DNA of 35,604 nucleotides from Treponema sp. (GCA_017464425.1 JAFUDX010000020.1:1-35604); one strand, 5' to 3'; shown: positions 16,159 to 25,803, numbered from the stretch's first letter. Notes: generated by a model not told the origin, from the letters alone. Made by a program: numbers and translations.

Positions 16159-16239
16159 TGTCATTCCGAATTTATTTCGGAATCTAAGATGCTGAAACTA
16201 AGCGACCGCAACAACGAGAGCGGTCGAGTTCAGCATGAC
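16159..16239. repeat. Modular palindromic repeat, copy 2
   Basis: ATTCCGAA (16163-16170) pairs with TTCGGAAT (16176-16183). ATGCTGAA (16189-16196) pairs with TTCAGCAT (16229-16236), and the loop of this second stem holds GACCGC (16204-16209) with GCGGTC (16220-16225). In copy 1 the GACCGC stem sits inside the other hairpin instead. The element fills most of the gntR to uxuA gap. Confidence 0.9.
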
Positions 16240-16264
16240 TTTTGGAATATGAAGGAAGTTTGCT

Positions 16265-17338
16265 ATGAAAATGACTATGAGATGGTACGGCTCAAAATAT
16301 GACACCGTTACCTTGCAGCAGATTCGTCAGACGGCGTATGTGAAGGGAGTTATCACAACGCTTTACAACAAAATGCCGGGCGAAGTGTGGACAGAAGCTG
16401 AAATCAAGGCGTTAAAAGACGAAGTTGAGGCGGCAGGTCTTTCCCTTGACGGAATTGAAAGCGTGAATGTGAGCGATGCAATCAAGACCGCGAGTAGCAA
16501 TCGCGACAAGGACATTGAAGCGTACATCAAGACGCTCGAAAATCTCGGAAAGAACGACATTCACATGGTCTGCTACAACTTCATGCCTGTGTTTGACTGG
16601 ACGCGCACGGAGCTTGCCCGTGTCCGCCCCGATGGCTCAACGGTGCTGGCATACAACCAAAAGACGGTCGATGCGATTGACCCGGCAAAAATGTTCGAAA
16701 GCATTGCGGGCGACATGAACGGAACGGTCATGCCGGGCTGGGAACCTGAGCGCATGGCAAAAATCAAAGAACTGTTCAAGATGTATGAAGGCACAACGGC
16801 CGACATGCTCTTTGACCGGCTCAAATATTTCCTTGATGCGATTATGCCCGTCTGCGACAAATACGACATCAACATGGCAATTCATCCCGACGACCCTGCG
16901 TGGAGCGTGTTCGGCTTGCCGAGAATCATAAACAGCCTGCCGAACATTCAGCGAATGCTCAAAAACACGGACAATCCGCACAACGGAATCACATTCTGCG
17001 CGGGAAGTTACGGCACGAACCCAGACAACGACCTTCCCGCAATGATTCGCGCACTCAAAGGACGGATTCACTTTGCCCATGTGCGAAACTTGCAGTTCAA
17101 CGACGGCAAAAACGACTTTGAGGAAGCGGCTCATCTTTCAAGCGACGGCTCGTTCGACATGTACGAAATCCTCAAGGCTCTCTACGACATCGGCTTTGAA
17201 GGCCCAATCCGACCAGACCACGGGCGCATGATTTGGGGCGAAAAGGCAATGCCGGGCTACGGCTTGTATGACCGTGCGTTGGGTGCGGCGTACATCTGCG
17301 GCTTGTGGGAAGCGGTTGAGAAACAACGCTACAGATAG
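16265..17338 (+). CDS. uxuA: Mannonate dehydratase
   Basis: The 357-residue protein matches UxuA: MRWYGSKYDTVTLQQIRQ at the N-terminus, DIHMVCYNFMPVFDWTRTEL near 100, AIHPDDPAWSVFGLPRI near 205 and HFAHVRNLQF near 270. GPIRPDHGRMIWGE near 320 holds the metal-binding and active-site residues. The enzyme turns D-mannonate into 2-keto-3-deoxy-D-gluconate in the cytoplasm. The ATG at 16265 has GGAAG about 6 nt upstream. The gap from gntR is mostly a palindromic repeat, and no separate promoter is obvious, so it probably depends on the upstream TRAP promoter. Confidence 0.95.
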   Translation: MKMTMRWYGSKYDTVTLQQIRQTAYVKGVITTLYNKMPGEVWTEAEIKALKDEVEAAGLSLDGIESVNVSDAIKTASSNRDKDIEAYIKTLENLGKNDIHMVCYNFMPVFDWTRTELARVRPDGSTVLAYNQKTVDAIDPAKMFESIAGDMNGTVMPGWEPERMAKIKELFKMYEGTTADMLFDRLKYFLDAIMPVCDKYDINMAIHPDDPAWSVFGLPRIINSLPNIQRMLKNTDNPHNGITFCAGSYGTNPDNDLPAMIRALKGRIHFAHVRNLQFNDGKNDFEEAAHLSSDGSFDMYEILKALYDIGFEGPIRPDHGRMIWGEKAMPGYGLYDRALGAAYICGLWEAVEKQRYR

Positions 17339-17342
17339 CATA

Positions 17343-17367
17343 GATGCTGAAACAAGTTCAGCATGAC
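17343..17367. repeat. Modular palindromic repeat, minimal copy 3
   Basis: ATGCTGAA (17344-17351) pairs with TTCAGCAT (17357-17364), with the short ACAAG loop, followed by GAC as in the other copies. It lies between uxuA and uxuB. Its ATG opens an in-frame extension of uxuB that I reject as a start. Confidence 0.85.
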
Positions 17368-17403
17368 ATTAGTTTTGAGATGGAATTTGTTAGGGAGACT
17401 GAT

Positions 17404-19017
17404 ATGAAACTGAATTTAATTGAACTAAACGACAAGTCGAAGTGGAACGGGTACACTTTTTTTGAATTTGACCACGATGCGATTCTTGAAAACACAAAAA
17501 AACGCCCTGAGTGGATTCATTTTGGCGCAGGGAACATTTTCCGCATCTTCCCTGCCGCGCTCTGCCAACGGCTTTTGAATCAGGGCGACATGGACACGGG
17601 CATTGTGTGCGGTGACTGCCACGATTTTGAAATCATCGACAAATTGTTCCGACCGCACGACAATCTGACGCTCGGAGTCACGCTCAAATCGGACGGCTCA
17701 ATTTCAAAAGAAATCATCGGCTCTGTCATGCAGGCAGAAAAATGCTCGCCAGAGTTCGCCGACGACTGGGCGGTGCTCGTGAATGCGTTCAAAAATCCGT
17801 CGCTCAAAATGGTGTCGTTTACGATTACCGAAAAAGGCTACGCAATCTACGGCACGGACGGAAATTTGCTCACCGCGTTTGAAGAAGACCTAAAAAATCC
17901 GCCTGCAAAAGCACAGATGTTTTTGAGCCGCCTTGTCGTGCTGCTTTTTGAGCGATTTAATGCGGGAAAATTGCCGATTTCGCTCGTTTCAATGGATAAC
18001 TGCTCGCATAATGGCGAAAAATTGCGCTCGTCAGTGCTCAAAATCGCAGAATTCTGGAAAATCAAGAAATTCGTTCCCGCTGAATTTGTGGACTATCTTT
18101 CCGATGAAAGCAAAGTCGCGTTCCCGTGGTCAATGATTGACAAAATCACGCCGCGCCCGAATGAAAAAGTCGCCGAACTTCTCAAAAAAGACGGCTACGA
18201 GGACACTGGCTTGATTGTCACAAAAAAAGGCACCTATTGTTCAACTTTCGTGAATGCCGAAGAGCCGCAATATCTTGTAATTGAAGACACATTCCCGAAC
18301 GGTCGTCCGCCGCTTGAAAAGGCAGGCGTGTACTTCACCGACCGCGAAACCGTGAACAAAGTCGAAAAAATGAAGGTCTGCACATGCTTGAACCCGCTCC
18401 ACACCGCGCTTGCCCTTTCCGGCTGTTTGCTCGGATTCAAGCTGATTTGCGACGAAATGAAAGACGATGACTTACGAAAAATGCTCGAAATTTTAGGCTA
18501 CAAGGAAGGCTTGCCCGTTGTTGTTGATCCAAAAATCATCGAACCGAAGAAATTCATCGACGAAGTGATTACAAAACGGCTGCCAAATCCGTTCATGCCC
18601 GACACGCCGCAACGGATTGCAACCGACACGAGCCAAAAACTTTCGATTCGATTCGGCGAGACGGTAAAAGCCTACCTTGCAAATCCTGCACTCGATGTGA
18701 AGTCGCTCAAAATTCTTCCGCTCGTGCTTGCGCTCTGGTGCCGATACCTGCTTGCAATCGACGACAACGGAAATTCTTTTGAACTTTCAAGCGACCCGCT
18801 TTTGGGCGAAGTGTGTATGATTCTCGAAGGAATCAAACTCGGCTCTCCAAAAGAAGATTTTGAGCCAAAACTCGAAACGCTCCTTTCAAACGAAAAGATT
18901 TTCGGCTTCAATGTTGCTTCTTCCCCGCTCTATGAAAAAGTGCGTGAGAATTTCGCACTCATGGTCAGCGGAACGGGAAAAGTGCGCGAAGCGATTCACA
19001 AGGCGGTGAATTTCTAG
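17404..19017 (+). CDS. uxuB: Mannitol dehydrogenase family reductase, probable fructuronate reductase
   Basis: The 537-residue protein belongs to the long-chain mannitol dehydrogenase family. It has the NAD-binding start WIHFGAGNIFR near residue 37. The catalytic region includes FPWSMIDKITPRPN and the helix CLNPLHTALALSGCLLG. Beside uxuA, the most likely reaction is NADH-dependent conversion of D-fructuronate to D-mannonate. It is about 50 residues longer than E. coli UxuB, and tagaturonate reductase or another polyol dehydrogenase remains possible. The ATG at 17404 is chosen because GGGAG lies 6 nt upstream. The earlier ATG at 17344 is part of a palindromic repeat. No uronate isomerase (uxaC) is in the window. 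Confidence 0.85.
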   Translation: MKLNLIELNDKSKWNGYTFFEFDHDAILENTKKRPEWIHFGAGNIFRIFPAALCQRLLNQGDMDTGIVCGDCHDFEIIDKLFRPHDNLTLGVTLKSDGSISKEIIGSVMQAEKCSPEFADDWAVLVNAFKNPSLKMVSFTITEKGYAIYGTDGNLLTAFEEDLKNPPAKAQMFLSRLVVLLFERFNAGKLPISLVSMDNCSHNGEKLRSSVLKIAEFWKIKKFVPAEFVDYLSDESKVAFPWSMIDKITPRPNEKVAELLKKDGYEDTGLIVTKKGTYCSTFVNAEEPQYLVIEDTFPNGRPPLEKAGVYFTDRETVNKVEKMKVCTCLNPLHTALALSGCLLGFKLICDEMKDDDLRKMLEILGYKEGLPVVVDPKIIEPKKFIDEVITKRLPNPFMPDTPQRIATDTSQKLSIRFGETVKAYLANPALDVKSLKILPLVLALWCRYLLAIDDNGNSFELSSDPLLGEVCMILEGIKLGSPKEDFEPKLETLLSNEKIFGFNVASSPLYEKVRENFALMVSGTGKVREAIHKAVNF

Positions 19018-19052
19018 CGATTATCGGACTATTTTTTTTCTCTGATTTCCGC

Positions 19053-19058
19053 TAGAAT
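19053..19058 (+). promoter_or_regulatory. -10 box giving a possible leaderless transglycosylase mRNA
   Basis: TAGAAT ends 8 nt before the ATG at 19066. No Shine-Dalgarno sequence is present between them. No good -35 hexamer is visible at the usual spacing. Confidence 0.4.
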
Positions 19059-19065
19059 ATTCTGC

Positions 19066-21324
19066 ATGAAGAAAGTTGCCTTTTTGATTGTTTCCTTGCT
19101 GTTCGTTTTTTCATGTGCAGGAGGGAGCAATTCAAATCAGAAAAAATTTGGAGATGACTCCCCCTATTTTCTTGCATTGCAGGAAGCAGAAAAAGGCAAC
19201 GAAAAGGACGCGATTCGGCTTTTCTCTCTCGCACGCAAAAAAGGCAGTACGCTCATTGCAAAACGCAGTGCCGAAGCTCTCACTTTGATTGGCTCGGTCA
19301 AAGAACGCATTGATGCGGCGGATATTTTGGTAAAACAATACGATGATGAATCTTCACTTCTCACCGCTGTCAGAGAATTGTTTCAGCACGGAGAATTTGT
19401 CAAAATCATCACGCTTACGGACAAAATTTCTCTTCAATCGGCAAAAAATGAGATCATAAAACTCCGGCTTCTTTCACTCGCGCAAAAAAACGACAGCCGC
19501 TTTGAACAGGAATTCTACACATGGTTTATTTCACGTGCAATTTCCAGTGAGCATCTTGAAACCTACCCCACCTACCTGCTGTTGCTAAGTGAAAACAACA
19601 AAAAAATTCAAGAAGAAAGCGAAAAATTTCAAAAGAATCTCAACAAGCGAAGCCTTTTGGAAAGCCAGCTTTCCCCCGAAAATGAAGACGGCACGAGCGA
19701 AATTGAGCCAGAAGAAGGCTTTGAGCCACTTTTTGACGCCTTGCAAGAGGCAGAAACGCCCCAAAAAACGATTGTTGATTTTCGCATGGCTGTTTTCCAC
19801 CGAAGCTACAAAATCACATTTTCTCAAATCGACAAAATCTTTAAAATATACGAAAATCAGGGTGAGGAAGTTGATTCGCAGATTCTTTCTGACATCGGGA
19901 AGTCAACGCTCTACGGCACAAACGATTATTTTGCATCGGCACGCAAATTTGACAAACTTGCGGCAACAGTATCGCGCGAAAAGGCCTATTTTGCCTATTT
20001 TTATGCAGCCCGCCTGTATGATAAGGCAGGCCGCTACCCTCGCCAAACTGTCTCGCGCTTCAGAAGTGCGCTTGAATCCACCGATGATTCCCTGCAATTT
20101 GACAACTGCTTGTGGTATCTTCTGAATTTTCAACTTCGGACATCCACAGATGATATAATTTCCACGCTTACCGAATACGGTTCACGAATTCACGATGCTG
20201 AATATTTTGATGATTTTTTTGAATCCCTTTCGATTCTTTTGCTTTCAAGCCACCGCTGGCAAGATTTTTACAAAGTCTGGAAAAAGACCAATTCAAATTT
20301 CAGCGAATACACGGCAGGAAAGTACGCGTATATTTCTGGCCGCCTAATAGAAGAAGGCTTGGCTCAGGGAGATGAGGGCCTCAAAACTCGGCAGGCAGTC
20401 GAAGCATTTATGCATGTTTTGAATGGTGCTTCTTCGCTGTATTACAAAGTATGTGCGCTAGAACGGCTGAATGTCACGGACGAAGCGTTGATTGACTCAT
20501 ATCTTTTCAATAAAAATAAAGAAAATGAACCAATTCAGAGCGACGGAGCAGGAATTCTTTTAAAAGGCTATGCTGCGTTCGGTTTTCCAGAGCGGATTTA
20601 TCCCGAATGGGTTGCAAATCGTACGAGTCTTTCAGCAGAAGATGCAATCGAAGCAAGCAGTTTTTTAAGTCGGATCAGCCAAAACACAAAAGACAACTCA
20701 TACAATGTCCAAAGTTTAAGAATCGCGTCACGCACCTTTGAGAATATGAAGGGTGAAATTCCGCGAAAACTCTTGGAAGTGACATTCCCTAAAAATTATG
20801 AATCGATTATCGAAAATGCGGCGCATGAATTTGAGCTTCCTGCGTATTTGCTGTATGCCTTAGTCCGAAGCGAAAGTTTTTTTGATTCAACAGTCACAAG
20901 CAAGGCCGGAGCAAACGGACTTACGCAATTAATGGAAGCAACGGCCGATGATGAAGCCAAAAAACTCAAACTCGGTGATTCATACGATATTTTTGACGCA
21001 AAAACAAATGTAAGAATGGGTGCGCATTACCTTTCTTCGCTTATTTCACGCACTGATGACAATAATGAGCTTTTGGCACTGTATGCCTACAATGCAGGTC
21101 TTACGAATGTGCGGAACTGGGTCGTGCGATTTAGAAATGATTGGGCAACAACAGGAAAACCTGCGCACAAACCAGTAGGAATCAGCATGGACTTGTTTTT
21201 GGAGTCACTTCCGTTTGCAGAAACGCGCGAATACGGCAGAAAAGTTATTTCCGCCGCAGCACTGTATGCCTATCTGTATGAAGGAAAACTACCAGGCGAG
21301 ACCGTCCGTGAAATCATGTATTGA
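19066..21324 (+). CDS. Lipoprotein soluble-type lytic murein transglycosylase (SLT domain)
   Basis: The 752-residue protein starts with a lipoprotein-like signal (LLFVFSCAGG, Cys17). A long helical superhelix-like region of about 560 residues follows, as in Slt70. The C-terminal SLT domain has LLYALVRSESFFDSTVTSKAGANGLTQLM, with the catalytic glutamate near residue 603, and ALYAYNAGLTNVRNW. The enzyme cleaves MurNAc-GlcNAc bonds in the periplasm with 1,6-anhydro ring formation. It is a single gene that converges with the diguanylate cyclase gene only 10 nt away, and no terminator hairpin is visible between them. Confidence 0.92.
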   Translation: MKKVAFLIVSLLFVFSCAGGSNSNQKKFGDDSPYFLALQEAEKGNEKDAIRLFSLARKKGSTLIAKRSAEALTLIGSVKERIDAADILVKQYDDESSLLTAVRELFQHGEFVKIITLTDKISLQSAKNEIIKLRLLSLAQKNDSRFEQEFYTWFISRAISSEHLETYPTYLLLLSENNKKIQEESEKFQKNLNKRSLLESQLSPENEDGTSEIEPEEGFEPLFDALQEAETPQKTIVDFRMAVFHRSYKITFSQIDKIFKIYENQGEEVDSQILSDIGKSTLYGTNDYFASARKFDKLAATVSREKAYFAYFYAARLYDKAGRYPRQTVSRFRSALESTDDSLQFDNCLWYLLNFQLRTSTDDIISTLTEYGSRIHDAEYFDDFFESLSILLLSSHRWQDFYKVWKKTNSNFSEYTAGKYAYISGRLIEEGLAQGDEGLKTRQAVEAFMHVLNGASSLYYKVCALERLNVTDEALIDSYLFNKNKENEPIQSDGAGILLKGYAAFGFPERIYPEWVANRTSLSAEDAIEASSFLSRISQNTKDNSYNVQSLRIASRTFENMKGEIPRKLLEVTFPKNYESIIENAAHEFELPAYLLYALVRSESFFDSTVTSKAGANGLTQLMEATADDEAKKLKLGDSYDIFDAKTNVRMGAHYLSSLISRTDDNNELLALYAYNAGLTNVRNWVVRFRNDWATTGKPAHKPVGISMDLFLESLPFAETREYGRKVISAAALYAYLYEGKLPGETVREIMY

Positions 21325-21334
21325 TTTGTATTGA

Positions 21335-22887
21335 TTAGTCTTCGCGCACGGCCTTCATTGCTTTTTTCGCTTTGTACATTTCTGCGGCGGCGCGTTTAAA
21401 CACATTGTCGTACGCGCTGTCGATTTTTTTGTCGTAGACGGCGTAACCGATTGCGGCGGAAGTCTGCTCCCAATATTCAAGTTCTGTGTTTTCCTGCCGT
21501 TCTTTAAGCTGGCGGTTGAATTCGGCAATCAGTTCGTCAACATGCTCCAAATCGTGACCTTTCAGAATCACCACAAATTCGTCACCACCAATGCGGAATA
21601 CGGGCGAGTGCTCAAAAATATGGCAGACAATGCGGCAGAGCGTGATAATCGCGACATTTCCCTTGTCGTGCCCGTAGGTGTCGTTGATTCGTTTGAGGAA
21701 GTTTAGGTCAATCATGGCAACGCCAAATTCCGTGAGGTCATCGGCAAGTTCCCATTCAAGTTTTTGCACTTCTTTGTCGTAACCCGTTTTGTTTCGGATT
21801 CCCGTGAGCGAGTCCTTCATGGCGAGTTCGTTTAATTTAATCGCCTGCTGGCGTGTGTCTTGCAAATCCTTTTTTGTTTTGGTGAGATTTTGAATATAAA
21901 GCTCAAGTTCGTAAATCATGTCGGCAAATTTTGCCATAATTACGGAAATTTCGTCTTTATTGGTAACTTCTTTGACAAGTTCTTCCGCAATCTTAGGATT
22001 TTTGTTCTGAGAATAATCTTCGATAACAGCCTGAAGCTTGATAAGTTTTCGGATATACTGCGTACGAATAATAGAAAGCAAAAGAATTACCAAAATAACA
22101 AGAACTGAACCAACCATAAGAATCTGCCGAATCGTTGCACGCAAAATTTCGTGGTTGACTTTTGCGATTTCGACTTCAACGCCGATAATGCCAAGTTTTT
22201 CACCTTCGATGAAAAGCGGCGTGTAGTAGGCATAAGTTCGCCCATATTCATTATCGTAAGTGTCGTAACCTTCAGGGCGTTTTTCGGTATCCCATGCTTC
22301 CCACATGCGCGGGTGATGTTCTCTATCATCTTCTATGTCCATGCACAAATACAGATTGGGGCTGCCTTCTTCTTCGGGATCTCGAACCGCATCCAAAAAC
22401 CAATACACATCTCGCTCTCGCCTGTGGGAACAAGGTAATATGCGTAGATAATATTGAAAGATTTTGCCGCTTCTTCAAACATATAGCGGTAATATTCGTA
22501 ATTGTAGATTGCGTGGGCGGCTTTTACTTCATCGGAAAGTTCATCATACAGAATATCTTTGCCAATTACTTTGCCCGGAAATTGCGCTTCTTTGAGCGTT
22601 TCGTATCGCATGCGGGATTGTTCGATTTCTTCTTCGCCGTAATCCACAGGAATTTTAAATTCTTTGTAGTGAGCGATAAAATAATGTTGCATGTTAAGGA
22701 AATTGTCGGAATCAGAAACAACGAGTTTATCAAGATAATCCGCAATGTATTGAATGCTTACTTCGCGCTGATGTTGATACAGATTGACCTGATTGTAATA
22801 AGAAAGTTGCGCCGTAATAAGAAGCGTTAAAATTGTAAAAAGCGCAAACATCAGCGTGAATTTAAAAGTAAGCCGTTGATTCTTCAT
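21335..22887 (-). pseudogene. Membrane diguanylate cyclase (GGDEF), split by a one-base frameshift
   Basis: The gene starts at ATG 22887 with a GGAGAGGG ribosome site. The first part (about 160 residues) has a membrane segment (FTLMFALFTILTLLITAQLSYYN) and an extracytoplasmic sensor region ending IIYAYYLVPTGESEM. The reading frame then changes near 22408: one extra G would restore M-V-YWFLDAVRDPEEEG and join the second part. That part has another membrane segment (ILMVGSVLVILVILLLSII), a HAMP-like linker and a GGDEF domain (DSLTGIRNKTGYD, FRIGGDEFVVIL). The residues at the usual inhibitory RxxD site are F and S, so that site appears absent. No slippery heptamer is seen. It may be a sequencing error or a real inactivation. 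It ends the pfp-putP operon. Confidence 0.85.
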
Positions 22888-22909
22888 AAAATCCCTCTCC
22901 GAGTAAAAC

Positions 22910-24478
22910 TTAGTCTGCCATTTGTTTGTATTTGTCAAATTCTTGCAGCATTTCAGCATCTTTGTTTTTATCAAGAAGCGAAACAACCACGCTGAATACA
23001 AGACAAATCACAAATCCTGGAGCAATTTCGTACAAACCAAAAATCGGATGCACATCTGCTGAAAGATTATGCCACAAGACAACGGAAACAAAGCCTGTGA
23101 TAAGCCCCGCAATCGCGCCCTTTGCCGTCATTTCGCGCCAATACAACGCAAGCAATACCATCGGTCCGAATGTTGCGCCAAATCCCGCCCACGCATACGA
23201 AACAAGTCCGAAAATTGACGAATTTGGATTGAGCGACAGGAACAGTGCAATCAACGCAATCGCAAAGACAGTAAATCGGCTGATATTCAAGACCGTTTTT
23301 TCGTCGGCATCTTTTTTGATAATGCCTTTGTAAATATCTTGACTGACCGCGCTTGAAGCCGCCAAAAGCTGTGAATCTGCCGTTGACATAGAAGCCGCCA
23401 GAATCGCACACAAGAAAATGCCGCCGATGAATGCCGGGTACATTTTGAGCATGGTCGCACTAAAGACCGTTTCGGCATCACCGAGCTGCGTGACTCCTTC
23501 GACCACCACTTCTTCTGCGCCCGTTCCGAGCAACACACCGTGATTCAAAAGATATGCCGTGCCAAGCGTACCGATTAAGAAAGTGCCAATATACGAGATG
23601 ACCATCCAAACCGTGCCGATTCTGCGGGCTTTTTTGATTTCTGCATTTGAGCGGATTCCCATAAAGCGCACGATGATGTGTGGCATTCCGAAGTAGCCCA
23701 AGCCCCACGCAAGAGCGGAAACAATCGACATGCCTTTAAAAGTTGCGTTTCCGGCAAAGCTCTTTTGAATAGTTTCGCCAAAATCGTTGGCAATTGCCCG
23801 CGCGTCAAATGACTGCACCTGAGCCAAAGCCTCGCTCGGTCCTCCCAACGCAAAGACAGCAATCGTTGCTGATAAAACGAACGCAATAAAAATGAGTGCG
23901 CCCTGAACAAAATCGGTTGTACAAACAGCCGTGTAGCCGCCTGTGACCGTGTAGCACAAGATAACGACCAAGCCGATTGCCAATCCCGCATGATAGGGAA
24001 GCCCAAAAACGGAGTTGAACAGTTTTGCACAGGCAACGAATCCAGAAGCCGTGTAAATCGTAAAGAAGAACACAATTAAAACAACGGAAATGACAGAAAT
24101 AACATGCGATCTGTCTTTAAACCGATTGGTAAAGAATTCTGGAATCGTGATAGAGTCGCCAAATGAAATAGAACATTTTCGCAAAGGTTTGGCAACGAAG
24201 AGCCAGTTGAGGTATGTGCCGACGATAAGGCCGAGTGCCGTCCAGAACGTTTCTTTGACACCGCCCAAATAACACAAACCCGGCAAGCCCATCAAAAGCC
24301 ATGCCGAAGAATCCGAAGCCTCTGCGCTCAGAGCCGTAACCCAGGGGCCGACTTTGCGGCCGCCCAAGAAAAAGTCCGAAGAACTGTTGTTTTTGTTCGC
24401 GCTTCTCAGACCAATGTAAATCATAAATCCGAGATACAGCACGAACGCGATGATTTTTGCTATTAATGCCGAGTCCAT
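22910..24478 (-). CDS. putP: Sodium/proline symporter (SSS family)
   Basis: The 522-residue, roughly 13-segment membrane protein matches PutP: SSDFFLGGRKVGPWVTALSAEASDSSAWLLMGLPG near residue 32 and a GGYTAVCTTDFVQG stretch near 180. The Na+-site helix ILAASMSTADSQLLAASSAVSQDIYK lies near 360. It would import proline with sodium across the inner membrane. The ATG at 24478 has GAGGG 4-5 nt upstream and lies 8 nt after the pfp stop. Downstream, the cyclase gene starts after 22 nt, so the three are probably one operon. Another amino or organic acid substrate cannot be excluded. Confidence 0.9.
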   Translation of the reverse strand: MDSALIAKIIAFVLYLGFMIYIGLRSANKNNSSSDFFLGGRKVGPWVTALSAEASDSSAWLLMGLPGLCYLGGVKETFWTALGLIVGTYLNWLFVAKPLRKCSISFGDSITIPEFFTNRFKDRSHVISVISVVLIVFFFTIYTASGFVACAKLFNSVFGLPYHAGLAIGLVVILCYTVTGGYTAVCTTDFVQGALIFIAFVLSATIAVFALGGPSEALAQVQSFDARAIANDFGETIQKSFAGNATFKGMSIVSALAWGLGYFGMPHIIVRFMGIRSNAEIKKARRIGTVWMVISYIGTFLIGTLGTAYLLNHGVLLGTGAEEVVVEGVTQLGDAETVFSATMLKMYPAFIGGIFLCAILAASMSTADSQLLAASSAVSQDIYKGIIKKDADEKTVLNISRFTVFAIALIALFLSLNPNSSIFGLVSYAWAGFGATFGPMVLLALYWREMTAKGAIAGLITGFVSVVLWHNLSADVHPIFGLYEIAPGFVICLVFSVVVSLLDKNKDAEMLQEFDKYKQMAD

Positions 24479-24486
24479 TCTGCCCT

Positions 24487-25710
24487 CTACAATGCCAAGT
24501 TCAAGTGGCGTGGAAGACCGTCAACCATGATTGGTGAAAGTTCAGCCTGAATGAGCGGGTGAATGTAATGAATCAAATCCTGTGTGACATAATCGTCATC
24601 GGTAATCCATTCGAGCGGGATTTTCTTTTCGATGTTTGCAATCTGTGAAACATCAGCTGTTTCGGTGATGCTCATGTACGGATCGTCAGAAATGCGCTTG
24701 ATGACTACGACTTTGCCTGTTTCGCCTTCAAATGCGGCTTTGACAGCTGCACCGCCGACATTGTACGCCTCGGTGATGTCTGTTCGGCTCGTCATGTGAG
24801 CTGCACAACGCTGTAAAGTTGAAAGTTCGATTGCGCGCGCCTTTGTTCCAAGCTCGGCTGTAACTTTGTTCGCAAGGAATTTTGCCGTACCAGACATCTG
24901 CTTGTGCCCGAATGCATCAACGAATTCGACATGCTCTGCCAACTCAAACACGAATCGACCGTCTGCAACGCGGATACCTTCAGAAACCGCCACAACGATT
25001 GACTTTCCTGTTTTTGAAAGCTCTTTGATTTTGTTCATGAAGTGGTCAACATCGAATACTTTTTCTGGCAAGTAGATGAGGTCAACACCTTCGCAATCGT
25101 CAGATTTTGCGAGAGCCGCCGCCGCCGTAAGCCAGCCTGCGTTACGACCCATAATCTCAACGATAGAAATGGTGGGATAATCGTAAACATGACCGTCGCG
25201 GATAATTTCCTTCATGGTTGCTGCAATGAATTTTGCCGCTGAACCGTAGCCCGGCGTGTGGTCGGTGATTGCAAGGTCGTTATCGATTGTTTTTGGAACG
25301 CCCATAAAGTGAATGTCACTGTTTACGGTTTTGGCATATTTTGAAAGTTTGTCGATGGTGTCCATTGAGTCATTACCACCGATGTAGAAGAAATATTTGA
25401 TGTCTAATTTTTTAAGAATTGCAAAGATTTTTTCGTATGTTGCCTTGTCCTTTTCGACATCGGGGAGCTTGAATCGGCATGAACCCAAATAAGAAGAAGG
25501 CGTGCGTTTGAGCAAGTCGATTGCCATTGTGGAATCAAGTTTGTCGGTTAAATCGACATATTTTTCGTCAAGAAGACCTTTGATTCCGTTGCACATACCG
25601 TAGATTTTTTTTGCTCCGCGGTCTTTTGCTGTTTTAAAAACACCTGCAAGGCTTGAATTGATTACTGCTGTTGGACCACCAGACTGTCCGACGATTACAT
25701 TTCCGTTCAT
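24487..25710 (-). CDS. pfp: Pyrophosphate-dependent 6-phosphofructokinase
   Basis: From ATG 25710 the protein is 407 residues. It has the nucleotide/PPi loop VGQSGGPTAVINSS (residues 7-20), FFYIGGNDSMDT (near 111-115), GVPKTIDNDLAITDHTPGYGSA (139 onward) and EIMGRNAGW (near 187). The lysine in PKTIDNDL and the Asp after GGN, where ATP enzymes have Gly, mark the PPi-using type. It phosphorylates fructose 6-phosphate with pyrophosphate, reversibly, in glycolysis. A TTG four codons upstream overlaps the GGAG ribosome site, so the ATG is the start. Leading an operon with a proline carrier and a cyclase is unusual. Confidence 0.93.
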   Translation of the reverse strand: MNGNVIVGQSGGPTAVINSSLAGVFKTAKDRGAKKIYGMCNGIKGLLDEKYVDLTDKLDSTMAIDLLKRTPSSYLGSCRFKLPDVEKDKATYEKIFAILKKLDIKYFFYIGGNDSMDTIDKLSKYAKTVNSDIHFMGVPKTIDNDLAITDHTPGYGSAAKFIAATMKEIIRDGHVYDYPTISIVEIMGRNAGWLTAAAALAKSDDCEGVDLIYLPEKVFDVDHFMNKIKELSKTGKSIVVAVSEGIRVADGRFVFELAEHVEFVDAFGHKQMSGTAKFLANKVTAELGTKARAIELSTLQRCAAHMTSRTDITEAYNVGGAAVKAAFEGETGKVVVIKRISDDPYMSITETADVSQIANIEKKIPLEWITDDDYVTQDLIHYIHPLIQAELSPIMVDGLPRHLNLAL

Positions 25711-25742
25711 ATTCTGCTCCAAAAAAATTAATTTGTTCTTTC

Positions 25743-25770
25743 ATTTTACCACGAAATTTCAGAAATACAA
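25743..25770 (-). promoter_or_regulatory. Promoter of the pfp operon
   Basis: On the minus strand TTGTAT (25770-25765), 16-nt spacer and TAAAAT (25748-25743) lie about 33 nt before the pfp ATG. Confidence 0.55.
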
Positions 25771-25803
25771 GATAAAAAGTCTGGCTTCTTATAGAATTTT
25801 TTT

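Noticed and set aside
17344..17403. Start of uxuB at 17344
   Set aside because: That ATG lies inside the ATGCTGAA palindrome; the ATG at 17404 has a good ribosome site and matches family length.
22395..22420. Programmed ribosomal frameshift in the cyclase
   Set aside because: No slippery heptamer or downstream stimulatory structure is apparent at the junction; a lost base is simpler.
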